Source of the DNA: JAVBPP01 sp031549535
GTDB taxonomy: Bacteria; Bacillota; Clostridia; Oscillospirales; Acutalibacteraceae
Assembly (NCBI GenBank): GCA_031549535.1
Contig: JAVBPP010000035.1
Coordinates: forward strand, 1 to 35,677
DNA: 35,677 nt
Direction: 5' to 3'
Positions within the stretch are counted from its first letter, which is position 1. Every line of letters starts with the position of its first letter. Below are positions 22,925-31,249 of this stretch, piece by piece. The notes beneath the pieces are model-generated. The model was given only the letters and a program-made list of their open reading frames with translations. It was not told the DNA's origin and searched no databases. Made by a program: the position numbers and the translations under genes.

Positions 22925-23716
22925 TCACCCCAGTGCAACATCCAGCATCATCATCAGCGCAAAGCCGAGAGCTGTGCTGATGGTGCCGAGGTTGGTGTGT
23001 GCGCCTGTTTGAGTTTCGGGTATGAGTTCTTCCACGACGACATAAATCATAGCTCCCGCCGCGAATGCGAGGATGAAGGGCAAAATTGGGGTAATGAGCG
23101 CCGTGAGTAGGATAGTGAGCAGCGCGCCGAGGGGCTCAACAGCGCCGGAAAGTGCGCCGTAGGCAAAGGCTTTTTTTCGGCCGATGCCGCTGCTGAGCAG
23201 GGGCATGGAGATGATGGCACCCTCCGGAAAGTTTTGAATGGCAATTCCGATTGCCAGCGCGAGAGCGCCGGACATGGTGATGCCGGCGGTGCCGGATAAT
23301 ACCCCGGCAAACACGACGCCGACAGCCATACCTTCCGGAATATTATGTAGCGTTACGGCCAGGAACAGCATGGCGGATTTGCCAAGGCCGGTATGTGCGC
23401 CCTCCGGATTCTCCGCATTGGCATGTAGGTGCGGGATTAAAATATCCAAAAGCAACAAGAACCCAACGCCGGCCAAAAAGCCAAGCACGGCGGGTAACCA
23501 GGGGTAGGTGCTGCTAGCTTCGGCCATGTTAATCGCCGGGATTAAAAGCGACCAAACCGAGGCGGCAATCATCACGCCGGAAGCAAAGCCGAGCAACGCC
23601 TTTTGCAGGCGTGGCCGGATGCCGTTTTTTAAGCAAAAGACCATCGCCGCGCCGAGTAAGGTGCCAAGCAGGGGAAGGGCCAAGCCCAAGGCAGTTTGTA
23701 TGGTTTGCTGCTGCAT
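22925..23716 (-). CDS. ZIP-family divalent metal transporter
   Basis: Membrane importer (zinc, iron or manganese) of 263 residues with eight predicted membrane segments. The metal-path signatures are LHNIPEGMAVG (fourth segment) and IQNFPEGAIISMPL (fifth segment), with a further VVEELIPE in the C-terminal part. The short His-containing loop HLHANAENPEGAH lies between segments three and four. This matches the GufA/ZupT branch. The start ATG 23716 has AGGAGG directly upstream (spacing 7). It is transcribed alone, divergently from the hybrid kinase gene, with a promoter at 23749-23778. It may be linked to metal supply for the metal-dependent enzymes nearby, but no operator is recognised. Confidence 0.93.
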   Translation of the reverse strand: MQQQTIQTALGLALPLLGTLLGAAMVFCLKNGIRPRLQKALLGFASGVMIAASVWSLLIPAINMAEASSTYPWLPAVLGFLAGVGFLLLLDILIPHLHANAENPEGAHTGLGKSAMLFLAVTLHNIPEGMAVGVVFAGVLSGTAGITMSGALALAIGIAIQNFPEGAIISMPLLSSGIGRKKAFAYGALSGAVEPLGALLTILLTALITPILPFILAFAAGAMIYVVVEELIPETQTGAHTNLGTISTALGFALMMMLDVALG

Positions 23717-23748
23717 AAATTACCTCCTGATTTTCTACCGTCTTCCTC

Positions 23749-23778
23749 AGAATACCATATGCGAAGCCTGAAAAACAA
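23749..23778 (-). promoter_or_regulatory. Promoter of the ZIP transporter gene
   Basis: On the minus strand: TTGTTT (23778-23773), an 18-base spacer and TATTCT (23754-23749), 33 bases before the ATG. The -10 deviates from consensus. Confidence 0.45.
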
Positions 23779-23814
23779 GTGCATAAAAACATGGTGGCTT
23801 TTTTATGCAGATTT

Positions 23815-23823
23815 TGTTATAAT
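23815..23823 (+). promoter_or_regulatory. Extended -10 promoter of the hybrid kinase gene
   Basis: TGTTATAAT is a perfect TGn extended -10 (TATAAT at 23818-23823) with no good -35. Transcription would start near 23830, which excludes the in-frame ATG at 23822 as the start of the kinase and supports ATG 23864. Confidence 0.6.
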
Positions 23824-23863
23824 GAGCGTGAAAAGATGGAAAATGAAAAATGGCGGTGTCAGC

Positions 23864-26167
23864 ATGAGGTTTAAAAGCATAGCCTGGCGGATCATCATGT
23901 CGGTAATTCCGGTGATTTCAGTTTTTACGATGTTGTTTATCGCTGTTATCTACTATGTAACAAATTCACAAATCAGTTTACATATTAACGAAAAGATGCA
24001 GGAGAGCCTGCATGCTGCCAGTCTAGATATCCAAATGGAGCTTGCGCGGAACGCGAATGTAACCAATAACCTGATTCATTACGCCCAAAGCGGGGAGCTT
24101 GACCCCACGCGCCCGGAGAGCTTTCAGGCGTTTGTGCGCAATAATATCAGCGGCAACCGCAACACAGTCGGCGGCGGTATCTGGTATGAGCCCTATGCTG
24201 TGTTGCCGAGGCAGAAATATTACAGCGCCTATGCCTACCGCTCCCAGAAGGATACGGTTGTGACGATGGACTATGCCGCCGAAGTGGATTATCATAACGA
24301 AATCTGGTATTTGGACGGCAAACAATCCGGCGGTGAAATCGTTTGGTCCGATGTGTATTATGACCCGGTGGCGCAGGTCACGATGACGACAGCCACGCAG
24401 CCGTTTTTCGATGAACAGGGGAATATGCGCGGCGTTGCAACGGCGGATATGGCGCTGACGGATATCCAAAAAATCACAGGGGATATTCGGATTGGTCAAT
24501 CCGGCCGCGCCTTTATCGTTGGCGCGCAAGGCGAGTATATTTCCTATTTAAATAACGGACGGGATATGCGCAACAAGATTCAAACAGATGAAGACGCCCA
24601 GCTTGCGGCCCTTGGTGCACAGATGCTGCGGGAGGAATCCGGAGTTCTGGATATTGAACTGGATGGCGTGAGGCAGAGTGTGTATTTTTGCACCCTTCCG
24701 GATGTCAATTGGAAGCTGGTTGTGCTGATTCATAAAAGTGAAATCCGCAGCAACACCATGGATCAGGTGCTGCTCATGGGCATTGTGCCCGTGATAGGCC
24801 TGTTGCTGGCGGCGCTGTGTATTGTCTTGGTGGCGCGGCGTATTCGGCGCGTGGTGAACAAGGTGAATGAATTTGCCGATCTTGCCGCATCCGGCGATTT
24901 GGATAGGCGTATTGAAGTGCGGGAATCCGACGAGTTCGGTGTCATGGAAGAACGGCTGAACAAAATGATTTCCAACATGAGTGAAATGAGCCGCCACTCC
25001 GCTGAACTGCTGGAACAGGCGCAGGCGGCAAGCCAGGCGAAGGGGGAGTTCCTTTCCCGCATGAGCCACGAAATTCGCACGCCCATGAATGCGATTATCG
25101 GCATGACGGAGATTGCCTCCCGCTCCGAGAATCTGCAAAAAATTCGGGACTGTTTACACAAAACCGAGGTGGCCTCCAAGCATTTGCTGGCGCTGATTAA
25201 TGATGTTTTGGATATGTCAAAAATTGAGGCAAATAAGTTGGAACTCTACTTGGAACCCTTTGTTCTGCATGAAATGCTGGAAAATGTTTCTACGGTAATC
25301 CGCTTTAAGGCGGAAGAAAAGCAGCAGAAACTTATTTTGGAAATTGAGCCGGAGGTGCCGGAATCCATCATCAGCGACGAAATGCGCCTTTCTCAGGTGA
25401 TTTCAAACCTACTGAGCAACGCTGTGAAGTTTACGCCGGAACATGGCGTGATTACGCTGCATATCAGCGCAACAGCAGAGGGCGGTGTGTATGAAATTTT
25501 GACCCGGGTTTCTGACACGGGAATCGGCTTGTCGAAGGAGGCAATGGGGAAGCTGTTTGACTCGTTTGAACAGGCGGACGGCGGCATTGCACGGAAATTC
25601 GGCGGAACAGGCTTGGGGCTTGCCATCAGCAAGCGAATTGTGGAAATGCTGGGTGGCAGAATCTGGGTGGAAAGTGTGCTGGGCAAGGGGAGCGATTTTT
25701 ATTTCCGTATTCGGGTGCAGAAGGGTGATGCCGTCGCGCAAGAGCGGAAAGATGACAAGGCTGACAGCCTGCCGCCGGATTTGCACGGCAAAGTAATTAT
25801 ACTGGCGGAGGATGTTGAGATTAATCGGGAAATTGTTCTTGCCATACTGGAGGAAACCGGCGTGGAGGTCGATTGCGCGGAAAACGGCTTGCAGGCGCTC
25901 TCCCTGTTTCGCGAAAAGCCGGAGCGCTATGACTTAATTTTAATGGATATTCAAATGCCGGAAATGGGCGGCTTTGAAGCCACGCAGGAAATTCGAGCTT
26001 TAGCGACGGGGAAGGAGATTCCGATTTTGGCGCTGACGGCAAATGCATTTCAGTCGGATGTGGAACAAGCTTTACAAAGCGGCATGAACGGCCACATAGG
26101 AAAACCGATTGACAGCGCAGTGCTCTTCCGTGAACTGCGACGCTTTTTAAACGAGAAATATGAATGA
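23864..26167 (+). CDS. Hybrid sensor histidine kinase/response regulator with extracellular Cache domain
   Basis: A two-component hybrid of 767 residues. Order: a membrane segment (about 10-32), an extracellular dCache-type sensor (about 35-285, with GGIWYEPYAVLP and EIWYLDGKQSGGEIVWSDVYYDP), a second membrane segment (about 300-322), HAMP, then HisKA with phospho-acceptor His402 in SRMSHEIRTPMNAIIG. The HATPase domain follows (SNLLSNAVKFTPE, DTGIGLS, FGGTGLGLAISKR). A C-terminal receiver carries Asp695 in LILMDIQMPEMGG and a Lys in HIGKPID. No HPt or DNA-binding domain is present and no output regulator lies alongside, so signalling must continue elsewhere. The start ATG 23864 is chosen because the promoter's start point lies at about 23830; ATG 23843 is possible. 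The ligand is unknown; Cache domains usually bind small molecules. Confidence 0.93.
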   Translation: MRFKSIAWRIIMSVIPVISVFTMLFIAVIYYVTNSQISLHINEKMQESLHAASLDIQMELARNANVTNNLIHYAQSGELDPTRPESFQAFVRNNISGNRNTVGGGIWYEPYAVLPRQKYYSAYAYRSQKDTVVTMDYAAEVDYHNEIWYLDGKQSGGEIVWSDVYYDPVAQVTMTTATQPFFDEQGNMRGVATADMALTDIQKITGDIRIGQSGRAFIVGAQGEYISYLNNGRDMRNKIQTDEDAQLAALGAQMLREESGVLDIELDGVRQSVYFCTLPDVNWKLVVLIHKSEIRSNTMDQVLLMGIVPVIGLLLAALCIVLVARRIRRVVNKVNEFADLAASGDLDRRIEVRESDEFGVMEERLNKMISNMSEMSRHSAELLEQAQAASQAKGEFLSRMSHEIRTPMNAIIGMTEIASRSENLQKIRDCLHKTEVASKHLLALINDVLDMSKIEANKLELYLEPFVLHEMLENVSTVIRFKAEEKQQKLILEIEPEVPESIISDEMRLSQVISNLLSNAVKFTPEHGVITLHISATAEGGVYEILTRVSDTGIGLSKEAMGKLFDSFEQADGGIARKFGGTGLGLAISKRIVEMLGGRIWVESVLGKGSDFYFRIRVQKGDAVAQERKDDKADSLPPDLHGKVIILAEDVEINREIVLAILEETGVEVDCAENGLQALSLFREKPERYDLILMDIQMPEMGGFEATQEIRALATGKEIPILALTANAFQSDVEQALQSGMNGHIGKPIDSAVLFRELRRFLNEKYE

Positions 26168-26205
26168 AAAAGAGCGAATTTGACAAAAGTAGTGTTTATT
26201 TTCTC

Positions 26206-26234
26206 TTGAATTCAGCTTAAAATTATGGTAGAAT
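26206..26234 (+). promoter_or_regulatory. Promoter of the DUF4474 gene
   Basis: TTGAAT (26206-26211), a 17-base spacer and TAGAAT (26229-26234). The leader of about 85 bases contains TGTGAGC and GCTCACA as the arms of a hairpin with a 25-30 base loop, ahead of AGGAGG and ATG 26326. Confidence 0.65.
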
Positions 26235-26325
26235 AAAAACCCAAAATATGGGAAACATACTTGCGTGTGAGCCATATGATGAGACTGTGTAAGGAAATAG
26301 CTCACAAATGATTTAGGAGGTTGTT

Positions 26326-27582
26326 ATGAGAAAACAGAAAAAAATTAGATTGGCTACCTGCGCGGCAGCTTTGGCTGCGGTTATGTTGGCGCTCGCGGCA
26401 ATTGGCCCGGTGGTGCAATCGCCAATCATTGAGCAGCTGGATTTTGGAACGAAGCTGCAGAATAACAATTCCTCGGCAGCCAAGGTGACAGTGAATGAAG
26501 TGGTGCAAAAGAGCGAGATTCCACAGTCAGAGGCGCTTGTATTGCTGGAAGAAAGGGATGCGAAAGAAAACGAACCTGCAAAGCAGGGAAATGAGCAAAA
26601 AGGCAAGCAGCAGCCCCAGCAAAACGCTGCGCCGGAGCAACCCAAACAGCCGACAGCGCAGCAGCTGCAGGAACAGAACAAAATCCTGGAAGAAGAGCAG
26701 CTGGTTTTTGAGGGAAACTTAAAAACGTTTTTAGCAAGCGGGCCGGATGAAAAATTTGTACGCTTTTTAGATAAAACCTATCAAAACGAAACCATTATTC
26801 AATTGCTGGATTTTGCAGAGTATCTGATGGGGGACAATAACCCGGTCAAGAGCATTGTGGATATTATTGATTGGCTAAAGAACGGTGTGAATGACTTGCG
26901 CATTTCCATGGAGCCGGTCAAGGCTTCGGTCAGCGAGTTTTACTTGTATTTCAGCGATGATAAGGGGACGCTGTATACGCTGGCAAGCGGTGTATACTTC
27001 GACAAAGACAACCTGCTGCTCTACGGTAAAGACGATATCGGCCTGTTTGCGCTGGGTTATGATTTGGACTTGAAAAATCTCATGCTCTACACTCCGGTAG
27101 ACGCCTGGCAGCGTAACTTTGGTTTTACAGCGTTGTTTGACCTGCTTTCCCCGGTGTTGAGCATGGACTATGATACCACGCGCATTAAGTTTGAATACGG
27201 CGGAAGGGATTGGATGGTTCAGCTCTGGAAAGGGCGCTATACCGTAGGCTTGGGCGCGGAAATTGGACTTTACTACAAGGATCCTGCAGTATTACTGGAT
27301 TATTATCACTGCGCGACGGATGACATGCTGATTCCGATGAGCATGCAGTTGTATCTTGGCTCCTTCAAAATTCTGGAACGCAAGGAAACAGAGCAGTGGT
27401 GGCTCACAGGCTTTACCCTCGCCCCGCTGATTCTCAAGGATTACTTGATGCTGAAGGGTACACTGGATTTTGGCGATGAAAAGATGACAAAAGCCTTTAT
27501 TCAAGCTGCAAATAATCCAAGCGGCTGGAACACCAGCGTTAGCACACAGCAAAGTGGCAGCAAAGTCAGCTTTGGCTGGTAG
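26326..27582 (+). CDS. DUF4474 domain protein, membrane-anchored or secreted
   Basis: A 418-residue protein of unknown function. A basic start and hydrophobic segment (residues about 5-28, without a lipobox) act as signal or anchor. A disordered linker rich in Gln, Pro and Lys (about 75-118) follows, then a helical region, then a C-terminal DUF4474 domain (about 225-385). The domain is recognised by DAWQRNFGFTALFDL, the IKFEYGGRDWMVQLWKGRY strand, LGAEIGLYYKD and QWWLTGFTL. DUF4474 has no established activity. AGGAGG lies 8 bases before the ATG. It is a single-gene unit with its own promoter, and the MITE-like element starts 9 bases after its stop. Confidence 0.85.
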   Translation: MRKQKKIRLATCAAALAAVMLALAAIGPVVQSPIIEQLDFGTKLQNNNSSAAKVTVNEVVQKSEIPQSEALVLLEERDAKENEPAKQGNEQKGKQQPQQNAAPEQPKQPTAQQLQEQNKILEEEQLVFEGNLKTFLASGPDEKFVRFLDKTYQNETIIQLLDFAEYLMGDNNPVKSIVDIIDWLKNGVNDLRISMEPVKASVSEFYLYFSDDKGTLYTLASGVYFDKDNLLLYGKDDIGLFALGYDLDLKNLMLYTPVDAWQRNFGFTALFDLLSPVLSMDYDTTRIKFEYGGRDWMVQLWKGRYTVGLGAEIGLYYKDPAVLLDYYHCATDDMLIPMSMQLYLGSFKILERKETEQWWLTGFTLAPLILKDYLMLKGTLDFGDEKMTKAFIQAANNPSGWNTSVSTQQSGSKVSFGW

Positions 27583-27590
27583 CGGGTAAA

Positions 27591-27815
27591 ACCAATCACC
27601 ATTAAGAGTACTTCCTGGAAAACTCGGCAAGAGCGCATAAACGAAACACTCGTTACCGAATTTTGCAAGTGTTCTCTGGATATTGGTATAAGAATCGGAT
27701 AAAACTTGAAAGGGACTCTCGTACAATTGATAAAATGCGCAACAAGGGTTACTATGGCTCTTGCGCAAGATATCAATTGTCCGTGAGTCCCAAATTTTTG
27801 GGAAAGGTGATTGGT
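27591..27815. repeat. MITE-like element with 10-bp terminal inverted repeats
   Basis: ACCAATCACC (27591-27600) and GGTGATTGGT (27806-27815) are perfect inverted repeats bounding 225 bases with no credible gene. Inside is a long imperfect hairpin (27712-27791) and the dispersed motif GGATATTGGTAT (27677-27688). CCCAAATTTTTGGG (27789-27802) forms another small palindrome near the right end. No target-site duplication is obvious. It may be a non-autonomous mobile element or a genomic intergenic repeat. Confidence 0.5.
27712..27791. repeat. 80-base imperfect palindrome (long hairpin)
   Basis: The left arm begins GGGACTC and continues ACAATTGATA then TGCGCAA; the right arm carries TTGCGCA, TATCAATTGT and GAGTCCC. 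About 28 of 34 positions can pair around a loop of about 11 bases (GGTTACTATGG). It is too long and AT-interrupted to look like an ordinary terminator and lacks a clean T-tract. Confidence 0.75.
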
Positions 27816-27850
27816 ATTAACAGCCAGAGCTTCGACAAAAATAGAAAACC

Positions 27851-27877
27851 TGAAACCATTTGCGATGATAACACGTA
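27851..27877 (+). promoter_or_regulatory. ECF-type promoter of the sigma-factor operon
   Basis: TGAAAC (27851-27856), a 17-base spacer and CGTA (27874-27877). The sigma-W-class consensus is TGAAAC, 16 bases, CGTA, so this differs by one base in spacing. The predicted start near 27885 gives a leader of about 28 bases before ATG 27913. It suggests that the sigma factor encoded directly downstream controls its own operon. Confidence 0.6.
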
Positions 27878-27912
27878 TATAACATATGAACAGGCCTGTT
27901 AGGGGGAATCTG

Positions 27913-28458
27913 ATGGACGACGAAAAGCTGATCCGGCGCATTGTGGCAAAGTGTGACAAAGCCGCTGCCAATACCCTGGTGCAGCGCTACTATGACGAGA
28001 TGTTCCGCTATGCCTATCGGCAGTCTGTCAGCGCGGCGGATCCCAGGGAGTCAGCACAGGATTTGACCCAGGAGATTTTCATCGCGGCATTGCGTTCGCT
28101 GCCGACCTACGAGAGTAAAAAAGCGAGCTTTCGCACCTGGCTGTACCAGGTGGCAAACAGCCGCATCATCGATTTCCGCCGCAAATTTCACCCCTATGAA
28201 GTACAGATTGACGACACCGAACTGTTTGCAGAGGCAGAATTCACCGAGGAAATGCAAAATAAGGCGCTTTTAGAAAAAATTACGGAGCATATCGACACCC
28301 TACCCTCCGACATCCAACGGATTCTGCGGCTGCATCTGTTTGGAGAGATGACCTTTGCCCAGATTGGGAAAGCGATGGAATTACAGGAATCCACCGTGAA
28401 AACAAAGTTCTACCGTGCGATACACAAGATAAAGGAGTTGTTTCGAGATGAATGGTAA
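27913..28458 (+). CDS. ECF-type RNA polymerase sigma factor
   Basis: A 181-residue sigma-70 family member with only regions 2 and 4. Region 2 contains SAQDLTQEIFIAALRSLPTYE and FRTWLYQVANSRIIDFRRK (core binding and -10 recognition). Region 4 is LPSDIQRILRLHLFGEMTFAQIGKAMELQESTVKTKFYRAIHKI in short segments, a helix-turn-helix for the -35. The start ATG 27913 has AGGGGG at spacing 6; a longer frame from 27886 is less likely. The 3' end overlaps the next gene by 11 bases. The ECF promoter upstream suggests autoregulation. By analogy with B. subtilis sigma-W operons it may answer cell-envelope or antimicrobial stress, and the ABC exporter downstream fits. Confidence 0.93.
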   Translation: MDDEKLIRRIVAKCDKAAANTLVQRYYDEMFRYAYRQSVSAADPRESAQDLTQEIFIAALRSLPTYESKKASFRTWLYQVANSRIIDFRRKFHPYEVQIDDTELFAEAEFTEEMQNKALLEKITEHIDTLPSDIQRILRLHLFGEMTFAQIGKAMELQESTVKTKFYRAIHKIKELFRDEW

Positions 28459-29197
28459 ACCGCCGACCGGGCAGGAACGCGAAGTTTGTATTCAAACAAT
28501 CGTCGAGCGAGCTGTTCCCCCCCGTCAAACGCTGCAAAGTGAATTAAAACGGCTCTGGAGTACGGTGGGCATCCGTTATGCGTTCGGCGGCGTGGGAGAC
28601 GCGGTGCTTGCGGCACTTCTGGTTACCATGGCGGCATTCGGTTTGGTGGCGTGGCTGGTACACGATGCCCGTTTCCTGTCCGGAAGCCTCATTCGCTTGA
28701 TACCGCTGGTGTTTTTTGCGCCGATTTTCTTTTTTTCCCTGCTTGCCTTTTCCGCATGGAAGGAGCGCATGTGCGGTACCTGGCAGGTGTTGGATACTTG
28801 CTGTTATGATCTGCGGTATATCACGGCATTTCGCGTGATTCTTGTGTCACTTGGCGCCCTTTTGACCTTGCCACTCCCGTTGCTATCCCTCATCGGAACC
28901 ACTGCATTTCTGCGTGCAATTCTGCTTGCCTTGAGTGCACTGCTGCTGTATGGCCTGCTGACGCTGGCGCTACTGCATAGTTCGCAACGGCTTGCGGTCA
29001 GCGCACTACCGGCTGTTTGGTGCCTAATATGTTCGACCCTGCTCTTGGCATTCACACCAATTGGACTAGAGCGCTTGTTCTCGGCAATTCCCATCACAGT
29101 TTGCGCCGCCGCCGCCGGACTGCTCTTTGTAGTCTATATCGCAGGCTTGCGAACCTTTATTTTGAAGAGTACACGCACAGTGGCAACAATACGATAA
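28448..29197 (+). CDS. Multi-pass membrane protein, candidate anti-sigma factor
   Basis: No family is recognised. The 249-residue product has about 45 cytoplasmic residues (a helix with VERAVPPRQTLQSELKRLW) followed by six predicted membrane segments (about 50-72, 83-102, 125-146, 155-172, 188-207, 215-238) and a short basic tail. Overlapping the sigma factor gene by 11 bases, with AAGGAG about 10 bases before the ATG, it is placed exactly where anti-sigma factors of ECF sigma factors usually lie. The N-terminus does not show an obvious zinc-binding H-x3-C-x2-C motif, so it may instead be a third subunit of the ABC exporter. Confidence 0.7.
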   Translation: MNGKPPTGQEREVCIQTIVERAVPPRQTLQSELKRLWSTVGIRYAFGGVGDAVLAALLVTMAAFGLVAWLVHDARFLSGSLIRLIPLVFFAPIFFFSLLAFSAWKERMCGTWQVLDTCCYDLRYITAFRVILVSLGALLTLPLPLLSLIGTTAFLRAILLALSALLLYGLLTLALLHSSQRLAVSALPAVWCLICSTLLLAFTPIGLERLFSAIPITVCAAAAGLLFVVYIAGLRTFILKSTRTVATIR

Positions 29198-29210
29198 AAG
29201 GAGATTACAC

Positions 29211-30077
29211 ATGCTCTCTGTGAACAATGTAAGTAAAAAATATGGCTCCTTCACCGCGCTGGAGGAAGTGAACATCGATTTTGACAACGGACTTTGTGCC
29301 TTTTTGGCGCCGAACGGTGCGGGAAAAACCACGCTGATTAAAATGCTGGCGACCTTGATTTTTCCAACCAAGGGGCAGATTCTCTGGAACGGTAGCGAGA
29401 TTACAGCACTGGGTGCATCTTACCGCAATCTGTTGGGCTATCTGCCGCAGGATTTCGGCTATTACAAGGGATATACTCCCCGTGCATATTTACGGTATCT
29501 CGCCGCGTTGAAAGGTGTGCCGGATGCGGAGCGCCGCATCGAAGAGCTGCTGGAAATAGTGTCGCTGACTGAGGTAAAAAATAAAAAAATGCGAAAATTT
29601 TCCGGAGGCATGATCCAGCGTGTCGGCATTGCACAGGCACTCCTGAACGACCCGAAAATTTTGATTTTGGACGAACCAACCGCCGGACTCGACCCCAAAG
29701 AGCGTGTGCGGCTACGCAATATCGTGGCAGGGCTTGCCAAGGATCGCATCGTGATTCTATCCACGCATATCGTGTCGGACATTGAAACAATTGCGGACAG
29801 TTTAATGCTTTTGAAGAATCATCGTGTGTTGTATGCGGGTGCTCCGGCAAAGGTGACCGAAAAAATGCAGGGAAAAATCTTTGAGCTACCGGCAGGGCAG
29901 GGCTTGCCGGTGGGCGCGGTCTATCTTTCGGAGCGCACAGGCGAAAACGGCGCAGTGGTGCGCTTTGCCTTAGAAAGCGGTGTGCGACCGGAAGCCGCAC
30001 ACATTGTGACACCGGGGCTGGAAGATGCATTCCTATATATCTACCGTGACGATGCCGCAGCAGGGAGCGCCGTATGA
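29211..30077 (+). CDS. ABC transporter ATP-binding protein (BcrA/drug exporter type)
   Basis: An ATPase subunit of 288 residues. Walker A is PNGAGKTT (34-41), the Q-loop is YLPQDFGYYKG (78-88), the signature is FSGGMIQRVG (130-139), Walker B is KILILDEPTAGLD (149-161), and the switch histidine is in LSTHIV. The C-terminal 80 residues form a small extra domain typical of export-type ATPases. The YLPQDFGYY Q-loop recalls antimicrobial-peptide or surface-molecule exporters (BcrA, NatA-like). AAAGGAG lies 9 bases before the ATG. The stop overlaps the next gene by four bases (ATGA). It acts with the two permeases downstream. Confidence 0.95.
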   Translation: MLSVNNVSKKYGSFTALEEVNIDFDNGLCAFLAPNGAGKTTLIKMLATLIFPTKGQILWNGSEITALGASYRNLLGYLPQDFGYYKGYTPRAYLRYLAALKGVPDAERRIEELLEIVSLTEVKNKKMRKFSGGMIQRVGIAQALLNDPKILILDEPTAGLDPKERVRLRNIVAGLAKDRIVILSTHIVSDIETIADSLMLLKNHRVLYAGAPAKVTEKMQGKIFELPAGQGLPVGAVYLSERTGENGAVVRFALESGVRPEAAHIVTPGLEDAFLYIYRDDAAAGSAV

Positions 30078-31249
30078 AGCTGTTGAAAGCAGAGCTGTAC
30101 AAGCTCTTGAGAGCTCCTGCTATCCTTTGCTTTGTTTTCGGCTGCGTCCTACTCAATGTCATTGTGGTACTATCTTCTGCGCAGCGCAGCGACATTGCCT
30201 ATCTCAACCGGCTCTCTGCGATTACAGGCACAAAGTACGGCGAAGCATACATACAAAAGCTGCAAACGGTGCCCAAGCCAGGGGATACTATGGAGGAATA
30301 CCGGGAACGCGATCTCTATGAAATGCTGCAGCAATCGGCGCAGGAAGTGGAAAACCCGTTTGTAAACTGGAATCTCGGCAACATCAAAAATCAATTGGAA
30401 AACAGCAAGCTATCGGATTCCGCAATTAAGCTGCTCAGTTGGAAATATGAGCTTCTCACACCGGAGATACAGGCAAAAGCTCTGCGCGCAGATGGTGACA
30501 GTGTCTATTTCGGTAGCAGTACCAATTACAAGCACGAAATGCTATTTAACAATTTGAGCAAGCTGCTGCTGGCGGAATCCGCATTTCTGCTTATGATTCT
30601 CATGCTCTGGGCACTGGGGTATGAAGGAATGGCTGGCACGGATTTGGTCGTCTATGCAACCAAAGTCGGACGCAGGGTGATACGGCATAAAATTGCGGCA
30701 GCGATATTCATCGGTAGCGGCAGCTTCCTGCTCCTATGTGGCGTAACCTATGCGCTGCATTTTGCGCTAAACGATGTTTCTCTTATCTGGTCACAAAATG
30801 TCTCCGCGCAATACCATACCGCCGAGGTGCGCTTTCTTGGCATCTTACCCTTTATTACCTGGGAAAGTATGTCGGTCGGCACCCATTTTCTGGCAGGCAT
30901 CGGTGTAGCGTACCTAAATTCGATTGTCATGGCGCTATTTGCAATTCCGTTTGGACTGCTAATCAAAAACGTGTATACCGCTTTTTGCGGCATTGCAGGC
31001 TGCATCTTCATGAACTGGGTTGCGATTGCGCTAGGGGAGAGGACAGTGGGGAACATCCCGTTCGTATGGCATCTTTCCCTCATGACGCCGCTGGCTCAGG
31101 GGATACAAAGTGAGTGCTGGTTCACAGACGGCGGCACAAGTATGCTGCTGCCGCACTTTGAGCTGCTCTATCCGCTGATGCTCATAGTTGTTATGACGCT
31201 TGTGTCTGCCGTTTGCGCAAAAAAGTTTTGGAAAAAGGAGATATCTTGA
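30074..31249 (+). CDS. ABC exporter permease subunit 1
   Basis: A 391-residue membrane protein with one N-terminal membrane segment (about 17-38), a soluble extracytoplasmic region of about 130 residues, and five more segments (about 162-184, 205-228, 262-290, 301-320, 361-385). This is the ABC-2-type layout. The start is ATG 30074, overlapping the ATPase gene as ATGA; its stop overlaps the next ORF as TGATG. It probably forms a heterodimer with the second permease, with the ATPase below. Confidence 0.88.
   Translation: MKLLKAELYKLLRAPAILCFVFGCVLLNVIVVLSSAQRSDIAYLNRLSAITGTKYGEAYIQKLQTVPKPGDTMEEYRERDLYEMLQQSAQEVENPFVNWNLGNIKNQLENSKLSDSAIKLLSWKYELLTPEIQAKALRADGDSVYFGSSTNYKHEMLFNNLSKLLLAESAFLLMILMLWALGYEGMAGTDLVVYATKVGRRVIRHKIAAAIFIGSGSFLLLCGVTYALHFALNDVSLIWSQNVSAQYHTAEVRFLGILPFITWESMSVGTHFLAGIGVAYLNSIVMALFAIPFGLLIKNVYTAFCGIAGCIFMNWVAIALGERTVGNIPFVWHLSLMTPLAQGIQSECWFTDGGTSMLLPHFELLYPLMLIVVMTLVSAVCAKKFWKKEIS

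Noticed and set aside
27663..27902. 79-codon frame inside the intergenic element
   Set aside because: It runs through the long palindrome, has no Shine-Dalgarno sequence and ends inside the start region of the sigma gene.
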